A stretch of DNA of 64,000 nt from Paraspadella gotoi (GCA_051294375.1 CM119270.1:11662416-11726415), one strand, 5' to 3'. Counted from the first letter of the stretch, positions 25,020-38,934 are shown. Made by a program: numbers and translations. Notes: generated by a model from the letters alone, not told the origin.

Positions 25020-26900
25020 AGAGTAAGTTTTAAATTATATAGAGTCACTTCGCCAACCCGATGGGAATCGGGACCATTCTCCTTGTTGTTGTCGTTGGTA
25101 AAAATTTAAACTTGAAACTGACACTTCGTTCTTTGCCAAGCCGAGAACTCGTGACCTTTTAATCCAATTGAACTTACCTCCAAGAATCACAAGGGAAGTA
25201 AAGAGCGTTTTTCTTCCGCAACCCTTACCCAAACCAGCCACCCCTTCCCCCTCTCTTCGGCCTCCCCAATCCCCGCGTCGTAAAAAAAATAAAAGAAGAA
25301 AAAGAAAAAGAATTTTATTTCCCCTCATTTTGTTCTTGACTTCGGACTTAAATTGTGAAGGAAAGAAATGGCGCCAATTTCGGTGAAACAATCATCTTTA
25401 TTATTCTCTAATCGTCAAAGATTCGTTCCACTGTTTCCTCTTTGTTTTCTATCTTTTTTTTTATCTTTTTTGCTATTTTTCTTTCTCTATTTCTTTTTAT
25501 CTTTTTCGATATTTTTCTTTCTATCTTTCNNNNNNNNNNNNNNNNNNNNNNNNNTTTTTTATCTTTCTTTCTAACCTTCTCTTTCTTTCTTTCCTGTCTC
25601 AATTTTAGTCTCTTCTTTTTTTTCCCTTTTTTTCTTTGAAAATCTTTGATTGGCGAAAATTGATAGATAATCCGGCTTTAATGATGATTGTTTAGTTTCG
25701 TTTTTCATTAACTCCTGCGCGACAGTGGGTGCAAGCGTCGAGCTGGCCGCGGTCCCAAAACGCCTTCAGATATCAAAAAAAAAGTTTTCATTTCCGCAAA
25801 CATGATAAATAATCCAAAAACATTATTCTTTCTGGGCCGTATACTCGCAAATTATAGAAACTATTAATTCCTCAGGCTTTACATTTTACGCAGCTTGTAC
25901 AAGCCCTTTTTTATAAAGTACATTGGTTATTGCTTGTTTGTAGCTAAAGTGGGCCGCTTTTTTTTCTTTTTTTTTTATGTTTTTTTCTTCCGCTCGAGCG
26001 AACTTTGGTGTTTTTCTTCCATTTTTTTATTTTGTTTTTGTTTTCTCGAGAAGCTTTTTCCTTGTTTTATAAAAAAACTTCTATCGTTCCATGCTCGAAG
26101 CTTCCTTCATTTCTCTGGCAATTTCTCGTTTGTAATTTTTTGTTTTACATCGACTTAAATAATACGCTCTTTTATTTTTATCTTCTCTCTCTCTCTCTCT
26201 TTACCGGTATCTCTATTTCTTTTTTTCCTTTCATTTCCCACGTCCAGACTACTGCCGGCCCCTCGTCTGTCCGGCGCCGTGTCGCGATCCGGGCGCCCTG
26301 GTTCGGTCCGACTCCGGGCTCTCTCCTGTCGCTCGCGCTGGGATGGGTCGGACATCTCTCCAAACTTCTCTCTTCGGGGGCTTCATACTTCATCACTCTC
26401 TCTTCTCTATCTCCCCTCTCCTATTCCCACCTCGCCTCCCATCCGCCTCCATCTCCGTCCCATTTTTTTATTCCGTTTTTATCTTTTTCTACGGGAGGCT
26501 CACTCTGTGCAAGCGGGGGCATAATAATAATGTAAGCAAGAATGATATCCTGGGAACTAAAAGGTGAATTATACGGATATCGGGGAATAAAATCCGTCTT
26601 ATGAACTGATCGACTTATAAGAAAGCCCAAGAAGACTGCTGGGACGTCCATCGAATGGTTCCTCTTTCGTCAGGAAGAGAAGAGAGAGAGAGGAGAGAGA
26701 GAGAAGAGATCAAGAGAGAGTATGGAAGAGAGAGAGAGAAGAGACGAGAGGAGATGAGAGGAGAAGAACCGAGAGAGAGAGCAGAAGAGAAGACTGCGAG
26801 AAAGAGAGAGAGAGACTCAAAATTAACCCCAAAAAATATCTAAACGTACGAATAATGAAAGCATGATAGGTTGTATTTTCAAATCTAGCTTTAGAATAAA
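25020..26900 (+). repeat. Left arm of inverted duplication (contains segment A, copy 2)
   Basis: Mirror of 32910-34692. Shared landmarks in order are GCCGAGAACTCG, TTAAATTGTGAAGG, TCGTCAAAGAT, segment A, the CACTCTGTGCAAGCGG block (26500-26520), AATGATATC, ATAAAATCCGTCTTAT, a GA/CT block and AATCTAGCTTTA. Indels are frequent, and the two arms have similar length (about 1.8-1.9 kb). A 25-N gap lies inside at 25530-25554. Confidence 0.8.
25530..25554. other. Assembly gap, 25 N
   Basis: Fixed-length join within a CTTT-rich tract of the inverted duplication. Confidence 0.95.
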
Positions 26901-26915
26901 TTCAGTGCAGCGACA

Positions 26916-29900
26916 GAGAAGAAAGCCAATTTGTCACATGACTTTAAGGTGATTCTTATTTAGTTTCGAGTAACTAAGTCCTAAGAAACTTATTAGTAGC
27001 TCAAGAAAAACACTCATCGTCGAAAAGACGCAACTGAAATTAATGGGGACGATGCATGAAAAGAAAGGAAGAGGTTGCAGAAACAGGATGAGCAGATCTT
27101 TCGGATTCATGTTCGTACTCCAAAAGAAAAAAATACAAAAAATGAGCTGGATGCTTCTTGTGCGGTCGAAAGTGGCACATCTCTTTAATAAAGAATGCCT
27201 AGCGAAGAGACAATATATACGCCAATCCAGCAAGAGGCGCAGCCTCACCTACCCGCCGTCCTGCCTGGTCGCCTCCGTCGCGTCCAGATTGTTTCAAATG
27301 ACTGTCCACGGCGACGCAAAGTGTATCCTTTCTCACTCCTCTCCTCCTTCGGTTCCTTTTTTCCATATTTTAAAATTTCGCTCCTATCGTGATCCATGCT
27401 TCGCCCTTTTTCCCTTTTCTTCGAGGGTGTTTATGGTTTCCTTATTATTTCTTTTGCCTCCTCTGACTTTGGCGTTCTTCAAGGTAGGTAGGTGGGAGTT
27501 CCTGTATTGTTTCCATTCACGACCCTTCCAATTTTAACGCTCCATTTCTTTGGGCTAATATTTTTGAGTTCTTTTTTCACCCCAATTATTTTCATTTTCT
27601 CGGTACGATTGTTTTATCCTATTTCAATTTTTCTTTCTCTTCCTTTCTCCTTTTTTTTCTCTTTCTCTCTTTTCTTATTTTCTTTTCTAATGATTCGAAC
27701 ACCTTCAATCGGCCAGACAGCGCATAAGCGATCACGGTTACACATGAGAGAGCCGAGCCTCCTTTACGTCTATACCACAATACAGCAATCGCAGGCAAGC
27801 ACCGTACAGGGCCAAGCTGGGAGGCATCGTCAAACCACAAGTGAACACTAGGGTTCACAGAAAGGATCGTGCCTCTACCTGCCGAACGTTACGTTGAACG
27901 CAGAACTCGGGCAGAGACCATACTCTCTGAATGCCACGCAGCGACCTTGGCCCAAGAACAAACGGGAGGGTTCGTTTCCGTGCGGTTGTTCTCGCTAGAC
28001 GAGTCGAGACGCAGCCCTTCGGCGCAAGCAACAAATCCGAATCGGAGATTCCTTGTTTTGGCCCGGGTTGCCTGGTTTTTCTTTTTGGCTACTCCCCCGG
28101 GTCGGTCCCTTCTTTTCACGTCTTCCCATCCCACGCGGGAGCACCGACCGCAGCGTGGCCGGCCCACTCTCCTCAGCTTTCATCATCTCGAGCCGCCCTC
28201 TTCCGAGACAGATTCAAGTCAACCCCACGCGAGCGCAAACGCGGCGGGGCGAAGCGAATGCGACTGGGCCCGGACGCGGATGTGAGCGCGTTCCTCCGTC
28301 TCTGCCTTCGACTTCATCGGGACTTTCAAATCTCCTCCGATGCCACAAACATCTCTCCCGGTAGATTCTGATAATTGTCGCTGCTAAAATAGGCTCCCCG
28401 TTGTCCCCGCATAACAATGGATGGCCTTTTCTTTCATTAGAACGCCCGTCACTCCCATGCGGACTGGGTCGCGTCCTTTTATTGACCCCACCGTCACAGA
28501 GGCTTTCGAATCGGCTCCGCGACGCCGTCGACCGTCGTCCGACGTACGTCCGATGGTGTCGGTTAAGCTCGGAGTGTCGAAGTCCACAAACAACAATAAC
28601 AATAGTATCCGCGACTACACATCCGACACAATTCATTCAATTTTCTCTCTAAAAGACCGAAACGCGATACTTTTGACACGGTGGAAGTCGGAGGCATTTT
28701 CTATCGCGTCACCCGCCCCTTCTTTTTTTATATCCTTATGGCCTTTATTTTTTTTTTCATTAGACAGGAAAATCACCATTACTCTGTTATTTCCTTCCCA
28801 ATAGTCTGTTCTTTTTTTTCTCTTTGGCTTGGCCATTTCATCAGCCAAATTGATGTGCTACCAGGGATGACTTTCTTCCGCCCTGACCATTATCGCCTCG
28901 CTTCCGATCGGCATATGTGTTGAGTTTTCTATCCTCGTTCGACCTGACGGCTCAGCGACCGGGTCGGTTTTGCCAAATTGGTATTATAAACTGTCTGCCC
29001 GATTGAAGGAAAATTTAAAAAAATTTTAGTTTCTCAATCAAAGATATTCCTTTAAATGACCCCGAAGGTTTCTCCTATTGTGAATATAACCTGTTAACTT
29101 TTTGTCCTTCTTTCTCATATTTCTTTAATTTTTTTTTAATCTACTCTTCGAAATTAACAAAATTTAGAATATGGTTTCCTCATCATGTAATTTATCTTCG
29201 TAAAAATTGACATATGTTTGTTATTTTAGTCTCTTTGAGGATGTGGTGTTCGAGTATTCCTGTTTTCTTTCTTTTTTCAACGTTATATTATTACTAATAT
29301 ATCATATATTTTCAAATCGAACTTGATTGATTTAAATGATTTCATAAAAAATATATATATTCATTATTTATTTGTAACCATTCTACCACGATATAAGTTA
29401 TGAAATCATGTTCTTATAATTCTTTTTTTTTTTTATTTTTATTTTCTTTCTGATCTAGTTTAATTTTCGTGGCTATTCTTTCTGAATTTGTCCATAACAC
29501 AGTACTTGGAGCTCGTGATGTTTACTGTTGTCAGCCGCCTATTGCTGAAAGGCTTTACTCGTCTTCTAACTCCTCTTCCTTCTCATCTCTTCGTCACCTC
29601 CTTTTTTCTCCTTTCATCGTTCCCCTACCTCTCTCTTCTTTTCTATGTTTTTTATTTAATTGAAAAAAAATTGTTCTTGTTAAAATTGTTATTTTTTCTA
29701 TTTCGGGCCATGGAACTTCGTGCAATGTTAAGCATGCAGTCGCCGCGATGCCCTTTCCTGTAATTTCCCCACAGTATGCCTATTTAAACTTTCTTTATAA
29801 TAGAATTCCCAAGCGACCGGTCACTTCCGGGTCCCTTTCCTTGCCCCCATTCCCCCATTTCCCTGCTGTCGGCTCTCTCTACGAGTTGCATATCACTTTC

Positions 29901-32800
29901 CTACCGCGTCTCTCCCTTCGTCGGGGTGATTTTCTCCCATCATTTATCCTATCTTTTCTTTCTTCTCTCGGCTTCTCTTGTTGCATCGTCCTTTTGCTTT
30001 TCTCCGCTTCTCGTTTTTTCTTATGTCTCTCCCTTTACATATTCGCTGTTTTCCGAACTCTCTTTTTTTTTTTTTTGTTCTACCCCCCGCCTTCATTCCG
30101 TTTTTTTCTTTTTCCTTCTTCTTCGCGCCCGTCCATCACACTTATTCTCACACTTACTTCCTCCGATATTAGTGTTGGCGGGTTTAGGCCATCAATATAT
30201 AGGTACTGCCGGTATTTCCTTCTTCTGCGTTCTTTTACTCTGGTAGCAATATCTCAATTCCTCATACTCAGTTAATTCATATTATAATAATGTAATGTTC
30301 GGTTATCTTCGGCACTTCTATTAGAGAAGTGTCTCAACAAGTTCAGTATAGCATTTAATATCATAGGAAGCTTGAGTCTTGTGCTGTTATAACAACTTGC
30401 GGAAGCCGAACTCTCATTTTCGCCCCTTTGTTTGCGATGAGAATGAGTGAGGTGTGATTTGGGTAGGAGAATAGATGATGAGAAGAGAGAGTATTTAATC
30501 CGAGAGAAGAGAGAAGAGAATATGCAGAGAGAAAAGACAGAGAGAAAGAGAGAGTAAGAGAGATGAGAGAGATGAGAGAGAGAGAGTGAGAGAAAGAGAG
30601 GAGAGAAGAAGTTGAGTAGAGAAGAGAAACAAGATTGATTTTTGAGAAGAAGATATATTGAGCTTAGAGGAGAGAGAAATTAGTTGAGTAGACGTACATG
30701 AGAGAGCAGTCAGAGAGATGATGAGCAGAAGACCGAGAATCTTAGATACCTAGGAGAGAGAGCGATGAAAGAGAGCGTCATGAGATATAGAGAGCAGATG
30801 TGTTAATGGATAGTTGGAGAGAGAAGAGAGGGCAATTTTGTACTTGATGATAAGTCGCCAGTGAAAGACACTTAGAATTTCATTTGGATTACGGCTATTA
30901 GGAAGTTATGGGCCCATCGCAGGAATGAGAGATAGAGATGATAGTGGTCTATAATGGTAAAAAATGGGGAGGCAACATGAAGTAAGATTTGGTTTTGAGT
31001 AAGGAAGAGGTCATATTGAGAAAATTAGTATGATTTTATTGAAATGACGAGCAAATTGTCGCCATGCAGAGTAGGTTACTATATATTTCGATAAAGTTTT
31101 GGAGAGAGAGAGAGAGGGAGTAGAGAGGAGAGAGAGAAGAGGAGTGATTAGAGCGAGAGAAGAGAGAGAAAAGAGAGAGAGAAACATTTATTGAAAAGAA
31201 TCTTTTTTGACTCAGAAAGGGTGATAGCCTGAAGAAGAACATTAACGTAGTGCATCAGAAGAATATCATTATCAAAAGAATCAATAGAAAATACAATATT
31301 AGTAGAAGTAGGAAATGCAGAGAGGGAACGAAAGGAAACTTGAAATTAAAGATGAGCCAGAGAGATGAGAAGAAGATGAGATGAGAAAGAGTTTTTGTTA
31401 CATTAATAGATGTAGGAGATTCTTGATGTAAGTAGAGGAGACGTGACTGAGGAGAGGCCGGAGAGTCTTAGGATCCCTCTCGTTCTTTAATACCCACCAT
31501 CGCTGTTCGTATAATTTATAGAGAAAGCACAGACGGTCCCTTCTACTCTCACTCTCTCTTTAACCCTTTTCAAGTAAGTAAAACGGCGGTTTACGTGTTT
31601 TCTCTTATAAAAGTTCTGAGTATGGTGTGCGCGTTTTTTGACCTTGGGAGGGTTTTGTTGCCGCGATTGTTCCCGGGGTCTTTGCAACAAGGGGTAGCGA
31701 CCCACCCGCGGGCTGTTGGGTGTGTAGGGATAACATTGGTCCTGAAAGATAAGGTTTTGGGTAGCGTAGACTTAGATTTTCGTCCAGAAATCTGGAAAAA
31801 GGTATGTAAAAATTAGACATTCTTGTGGCTCTTTGTATTTCACTTGCAACACTGTACATAGAGACAGTTTTTGTAATAAAAAAGAGCGGTCATGGATACA
31901 TCATAGAGCTGTTGACAAGCAATAATCTAATTTGATTACTATAATGTTGAGATTTCCTAGTATATTATATTGTTTTTCAACTCGTTGGGGATTTTTATTG
32001 TATGTATTACGTTGGGACAATCAATATCCCCAAAATAGGATAATTACACCTATTTTATTTAAACCAGTACTGTTGCATCCAGATTCTAACGTCATTATTA
32101 CATAATCCTTTGATTATTCCTGAATCAATGCATTGTGCACTTTCTGTGGATTCCGAGTGGTTCTCTGAGTCAGCGACCTCTGGTTTTCCGGACATTAAAC
32201 TGCGCGCTTTTTCGACCAGTTCTTATCACTTTTCTTGTAGTTCGTCTTCCTGGCCAGCATGAGACTTTAATATACCGATAAGCGGTAGAAGTCGGGCTTA
32301 TCTGTTGTCCGCTCCAGAGGATGGGGAATTTACGACCATTATATCGCTCATGTTTTTGCATTTATTCGGACACCCTGATTGCGCCCTCCGCCCTCCGCCC
32401 ACCATTTTCTCTCTTTACCTTTGTTTCGGGCATTTTTCTCTTTCGGACTATACACACCCCTTGATGCCCCTTTCCCTCAGCCTTCCCTAATCCAAGCATC
32501 TGCCTCCCTCCCTTGAATCCCCTATCTTCTTTTTTCCCCTGGATTTTTTTTTTTTTTTTTTATTCACTTTTTTTCTCTGTTTTAACATAGCTTTCTAAGT
32601 TGTTTAATATTGCCAGTTTCACATTCTCATGTGATCAATCACTTTAATAATAATATTTTCGTCATCTTTCTTTCCCTTAACTTCTCTCCTCCTGTTTCGT
32701 GGTTCCGCGTTCATTTCCGTCGGCTTCTCGTCTTCCGCATTCTCTTTTCTTCCTACGGGGTTAATGCCTCTCCTGGCCCTTCGCGGTTCGCGGCGCCAGT
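26916..32800 (+). repeat. Duplicated segment B, long copy
   Basis: Starts at AAGAAAGCCAATTTGTCACA and ends before segment A at GCGGTTCGCGGCGCCAG. A second, much shorter co-linear copy lies at 34718-37595. The segment contains CT-rich DNA, GC-richer stretches at 27690-28620, GA-rich DNA at 30480-31200, and a CT-rich 3' part. Several short open frames exist but none survives in the second copy. I do not support a gene here. Confidence 0.7.
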
Positions 32801-32909
32801 AAAAATCTTTGATGCGAAAATTGAATGAAGCTAATCCGGCTTTAATGATGATTTTAGTCGCTTTTTTAACTGCCGCGCGACGAGTGGGTGGAAGCGTCGA
32901 GCTGGCGCG

Positions 32910-34692
32910 TTGTCTTCCGTCAGATTGCTACTTGAATTGTATTTTAAAGCTAGATTATGAAAAAGATTACAACCCCTACACATGCTTCATTATTCGTAGG
33001 CTTTAGATATTTTGATTGGTGGAGTTAATAGCTCTCTAGAGTCTCTCTCTCTCTGTCTCGTCTTCTTCTCTCTCGTCTCTCGTCTCTCTCTCTTCTCTCT
33101 CCTCTTCTCTCTCTCCTCTTCTCTCTCTCTCTACTCTCTCTCTCTTCTCTCTGTACTGGTTTCCGCCGGGACGAGGGAAACCATTACGAACGTGTCAGCA
33201 GTCCTGTCCTTTGCGGTTCTATAATCGCATCACGTCAATAAGACGGATTTTTTTAATTCCCCATTGCGTTACTTCCCTTTAGTTCGCGAGATATCATTCC
33301 TTATACATGATTGTTATTAGCCGCTTGCACAGAGTGACGCGAGAAAAAAGTATTAACAAACGGTCAATAAACTGCGATGAGAGAGGGAGGGAGGAGTGGA
33401 ATGGAGAGGGAGATAGAGAGAGAGAAAACGGTGAGAGAGCAGGACGAGCCAGAGAGAAGAGATGACGAGAGAGAGTGAGAGAGCATGGAGAGACGAGGAG
33501 ATGAGAGAGATGGAGTGAGAGAGCAGAGAAAATAGAAAATAAAAGAGCCGATATTATAAGCGATGTGGGTAGAACACAAAAGATACAAACGAGAAATTGC
33601 AGAATTGAGGAAGTCTCGAGATGGACACGATAGAAGTTTAAGAAAAACAATGGAAAACTTCTCGAGAAAAACGAAAAACAAAAGAAAAATGGAAGAAAAA
33701 CCACAAAGTTCGCTCGAGGCGAAGAAAAAACATAAAAAAAAAGAAAAAGCGTCCCACTAAGCAAAACAATAAGAACTACACCAAATATACTTATAAAAAG
33801 ACGGGCGTTTTACAAGCCTCAGTAAATGGGTTAAAGCCTTAGGAATAACTAGTTTTTCTTTTATAATGCCGTGGGTTATCACGGGCCAGAAAGAATTAAT
33901 GTTTTGCGTTTTTTATCATTTCGGCTAATGATAAAACTTTTTTTGATTTCGAAAGGCTTTTGGGACCCCGGCCCGCAGCTCGACGCTTCCACACCCACCC
34001 TCGCGCGGCACGTTAAAAAAGCGACTAAATCATCATTAACAACTCGGCATTAGCCCTTCATTCAATTTCGCACTCAAAGATCTTTTAAAGAAAAAAATAG
34101 CTCGTGGGCCGCCGGAAAAAAGATAAGATGCACTAAAAAGAGAACACTGAAGGACAAGAAAGATAAACGGTTTAGAAGAAAAAAAAAAAGATAAGATTCT
34201 AGACAAGACAAAATTATCCGAAAAGATAAAAAAGAAAGATGGAGCAAAGAAAACGAAACAATACGTGAAACAAATGATGCTAAAAAATTAGAGACAGCAA
34301 AGCAATAAAACAAACGATCGAAACAGGGAACGACATCTTTGACGATTACCGAGAATAAAAGATGCGATCTGTTTCACCGAAATTGCGCCATTTCTTCTCC
34401 TTCACAATTTAAGTCCGTAATGTTCAAGAACAATAATGACGGAGAAATAAAAATTCTCTTTTTTTCCTTTTTCCTTCTTTTTATTTTTTTTTACTGACCG
34501 CGGGGATTGGGGACGGCCGAAGAGCAGGGGGAAGGCAAGTGGCTGGTTTGCGGTTAAGGGTAGCGGCAAAGAAAAAACGCCTGCTTTACTTCCCATTGCG
34601 GTGATTCTGGAGGTAAGTTCTAATTTTTGGTTATTAAACAAGGTTCAGCGGAGTTCTCGGCTTTGCGCTTCAAAGCATCTCTCTTCTTTGGG
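32910..34692 (-). repeat. Right arm of inverted duplication (segment A, inverted copy)
   Basis: Reverse-complement copy of 25020-26900 ending at a 25-N gap. The junction at about 32908 joins a direct partial copy of segment A (32803-32908) to this inverted copy. Confidence 0.8.
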
Positions 34693-34717
34693 NNNNNNNN
34701 NNNNNNNNNNNNNNNNN
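34693..34717. other. Assembly gap, 25 N
   Basis: Fixed-length join exactly at the boundary between inverted segment A and the short copy of segment B. Confidence 0.95.
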
Positions 34718-36126
34718 AAGAAAGCCAATTTGTCACAAACTAAAAGAAACTAAGAGTCAGAAAAATGACGTCGAGAAAACGCACAAAATTGGAGATGCAT
34801 GAAAAGAAAGAAGAGGTGCAGAAACGATGACAGATTTCGGATTTTTCGACAAAAAGATAAAAAAAAAAAAAAACATCTTTTGTGCGACGGAATCCTTAAT
34901 AAAGAAGAGCAAAACAAATAAGATAAGAGGCGACGCCTCACGACCCGAATTCAAATGACTCCCGAACAAAAGATCCTTCCTTCTCTTTTCTTTTTCCATA
35001 TTTAAAATTTCTCCTCATTCCTTTTTCGTTTTTCGTTTTATTTTTTATTTTTTTCTTTCCTTTTGTTCGTTCCGTTCATTCTTTTCTTTTATTTTCTTTT
35101 CAAAATATTTTCATTTCGATGTTTTACATTTTTTCTTCTCTCTTTTCTCCTTTTTCTTCTTCTTTCCTCCCTTCACCGTAACTAAACGTCCTTACGTCTA
35201 TAAATACACAATGCACAAGACAAGCAGACGAAGCAAGACAAAGAAAAGGTACAAGCAATAAACTGCAGAGACCACCCAAGCCCAACCGGTCGTCGCTCAA
35301 AAATCTCAAAATCTTTTTCCGTCTTTCTTTTCTCCGTCGTCTCACTCTCCATCGAGACCCCCCCCCTCTCCTTCTCCCGCTCTTCACTCACGTCATCCTA
35401 ACCCCCCACCTCCGGACCACCGACTCGCGCCATCTACGCCACGAACGCCATTCAACGTCACCATAGTCGTATTTTCTCTCTTTTCTGGCATTCCCATTCT
35501 TCCGCTTTTTCTCCTTCGCCGTCCATCATTCGACTCTCTCCCCTCCGCAGCCCTCCTTACTTTCTCTCAACTCTCAACTCTTCGTACAGTCTTCAATGTG
35601 TCCGTTTCTTACGTAATATAAAATTAATTCAACACTTTTAAATATTAATTCATATTAGTAATTTAACCCGCAGATTTTTTTACTTTCTTCTCGTCCAAAT
35701 GTCATTCTTTACTTCTTCTACTTAACTTCTCATCTTCACCTTCATTTTCCTACCTCAATTTTTTGTTTAAATTTTATTTCTATTCCCTTCCACAAAAGAC
35801 TTATTCTTTCATTCCAGCGACCGTCCACTTCCCTCCCTCCTTGCCTCCATTCTCCGCCATTCCTGCCTCTCTCCATTCACTTTCCTACCTCCCTCCACCT
35901 TCGGCGTTTCCTCCCATCTGTTTCTCCCTTTTGCTTTCCCTTCTTCTTTCCCCCTACTTCCCCGCTCCCCCGCCTCCTCGCCCTCCCCGTCCACAGTCAC
36001 CGCGCCGTATTTTCTCCGTCTGGAGGGCAATCTCATTCTCAACTGTAATCATAAAAGAAGTCGGCTTCGGCCTCAAGTGTTCTATCAAATATGGCGCGCC
36101 ATGCCTGCGGATGAGAGAGAGGGGAT

Positions 36127-36190
<64 letters not shown>

Positions 36191-36364
36191 GAAGAGAGAG
36201 AGGGGGGGGCATGTCTGTGATGCCGAAGAATAGAATTTTTTGGATCGGCAAGAAAGAGGGGAAAGGTCTAGAAAAAAAAGGGAAGGACATGAAGAAGTGG
36301 GAAGAGAAGAAATAGAATTCTGAAAGAAACAAAATTGGAGAGAGGACTCGAAATTTGGAGAGAG

Positions 36365-36428
<64 letters not shown>

Positions 36429-36631
36429 GAAGAGAGAGAGATAGAAAGAGAGGAGAGAGCGAGAGAGAGAGAGAAAGAAAGAGAGAGGGAAAACATTTAT
36501 GAAAAGAATCTTTGACAGAGGGACTGAGGAAGAACAGTAGGAAGAATAAGTAAAAAGAAAATAGAAAAAAATTGAGAAGAGGAATAGAAGAGGAAACAAA
36601 GAAAACTGAAAAAGATGAGAGAAGAAGAGAG

Positions 36632-36701
<70 letters not shown>

Positions 36702-37595
36702 TCTGACCTCGTCTAAAACCCCATCGTCGAAATGAAAGCAGCGCCCTCACTCTCACTCTCTCTCTTTCAAAAAACGCGGTTCGTTTCTAAAAAGCGAGAG
36801 GGCGTTTTGTGGGGCGGGGTTAGAAGGGTGGGAGGCCACGCGGGGCTGTGGGTTTGAGGGATAGGAAAGAATGGGTTGGTGGCGTAAGACTATATATTGA
36901 AAGTATATAATATTTTTAATCCATTTAATTTTTTTACTGATTTTTTTTATTTATTTTGCCTTCAGTCCAAAGGATGATTATATTTACTTATTTTGCTTCC
37001 GATTCTACTTTATTCATAATCTTATTTCCTGAAGTGAATTGTGAATTGTGAATTGTGAATTTCTCTGGATTCCATGGTCTCGAGAGCACTTGTTCGCGTT
37101 TTCAGAAATCTATGGATTCAATATATATATATTTTTTTTTGCATTCTGGCTTTTTGAACTTACTTTTGTGGCTGCCATAGATTTAAACTTATCAGGTTAC
37201 TATTTTGTCCTCGATGGAACAAACGTTGCCAATATGACACCCACCATTTCCTTCTTTCCTTTTCGATTTCTTGATTGTACCCTTGATCCCCTTTCCCTCT
37301 CCCTAAGTCCAGCATCCCCTCCCTCCCTTAATCCCCTATTTCTTTTTTTTCCCTGGATTTTTCTTTTTTTTTTATTTCACTTTTTTTCTGTTTTTTTAAA
37401 TACTTTTCTAAGTTGTTTAATATTCAGTTCACTTCTCATATCATATCACTTTAAATAATGATAATTTTCTCTCTTCTTTCCCTTAACTTTCTCCTCTGTT
37501 TCGTCCGCTTCATTTTCCGCTTCTCTCCTCCGCTTCTCTTTCCTCTTCCTACGGGGTTTTATGCCTCTCCTGCCCTTTCGCGTTCGCGGCGCCCA
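34718..37595 (+). repeat. Duplicated segment B, short copy
   Basis: Co-linear with 26916-32800 but half as long. The shared start is AAGAAAGCCAATTTGTCACA. Shared markers along the way are CTTTACGTCTATA-type sequence, AACATTTAT.GAAAAGAATCTTT (36490 vs 31183), the GGGATA block (36850 vs 31727), CTCTGGATTCC (37060 vs 32145), and TTTTCTAAGTTGTTTAATATT (37410 vs 32591), ending in CGCGTTCGCGGCGCC. It begins immediately after a 25-N gap. Confidence 0.75.
36132..36702. repeat. Cluster of GA microsatellites
   Basis: GA blocks at 36132-36208, 36357-36490 and 36625-36702. They lie in the short copy of segment B and correspond to GA-rich 30480-31200 in the long copy. Confidence 0.93.
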
Positions 37596-38745
37596 GCCTT
37601 CCATTTACATTGAAAGGTTCCGCTTCTCTGGTCCCCAGTCGACGATAAAAAGATACCTAAAACAAACACACAAAATCTGCCCAGCTCCCGACACCTCAAA
37701 CCCCCTAAAGTTCATTTAGTTTATCACTCTTCCCCCCCCACACAATTTATTCAATTTATATATAGACTTCCCTTAAACACTAACCACTTCCCCCAAATTT
37801 TTCATTTAAACTTCACATCCGTTACATCCTCCCAAAAATCCCCTGAACTTGCGAAAGCCAAAATCGAAATCGCTTTAAATATTCCTGATTGGATTCTCTT
37901 CCCAACGACCGACCGACCTGTAGTTACCCACCACATCCACCACCTAACCCCCAACCCACCTTCCCCCCCCCAAAAAAAAAAACAAAAACAAAAAAAAAAC
38001 AAGTGGGCAACGTTAATTCCTTCTGGCTGACCGATGTCGGGTTTCCACAATTCGATTTCGCCCCCTCGCGAAATCCCAGCTAAAAAAAAAATATTCCCAA
38101 ATTTGGCTGCCATTTTTTTTTTTTTTCAAAATTTGTTTCTAAAAATTGATTGCAGCAATCAAAACCTTCGATTGGAATCAACTCGCGATCTATTCTATTT
38201 TTAATCTCTTCTTCACCTCTTCCGCGTAGTCTAACATACTTTTCAACAAACTTTCCATAACTATTTCTCCCACCACTCGTTATTCGTTAACTAATTTTCC
38301 ATCACTCTCCAATCATTTTCCTACCCCTTCTTCCACCGCTATTCATCCCTCTCACGAACCCTGGGTCACGCATTCGCATTATTTTTTCTATTTTCAGTTA
38401 TCTGTTCCCTTCCCTTTCTCCTCACTCCATAGAATTCCGAGGATCTTCTCGATTGTATTCTAATCTTTCGCCCCTTCTCCTCTCTCACCCCCTCTCCCCC
38501 TTTTCCTCTCCCCCTTGCCCGCCGGGAATGAGCAGTGCGGCCTCGCACCCATGGAAAAACAATCGAGCTCAATTTGTTACTTTGGGTTTGGCTGCCGCCT
38601 TTTCTCCCTCTGCCCTCGAGGCGACAGTGTATTTTCGGACACGAACGCTCATTCTTTCTGTCTCTCTCCTTCTGTGTAGCTATAATAGACGTTTTTTTTC
38701 TTTCTTTCTTTCGTCCTTATTTTCTCGCTCGCTCTGGCTGTTTCT

Positions 38746-38750
<5 letters not shown>

Positions 38751-38798
<48 letters not shown>
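38751..38798. repeat. CT microsatellite
   Basis: Pure CT run of about 24 units. A shorter GA run is at 40153-40182. Confidence 0.95.
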
Positions 38799-38802
<4 letters not shown>

Positions 38803-38934
38803 CTCTCGCTTTTCCTTTCACTTTCAGTTTCTCTCTCGCTTTCTCCCCGTGCCAAATTTCCCGCCAAGCTCTAGTCAAAAAATTGATTTAGCTAAGGCAT
38901 GAAAGAAACGGCTATAACCTGAAGGAAGGGTGTT

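Noticed and set aside
27869-28804. GC-richer open frames in segment B (for example one with FIRTPVTPMRTGSRPFIDPT)
   Set aside because: They look somewhat coding in composition, but none is preserved in the second copy at 34.7-37.6 kb and no domain is recognisable. They could be exons of a degraded gene, which I cannot support.
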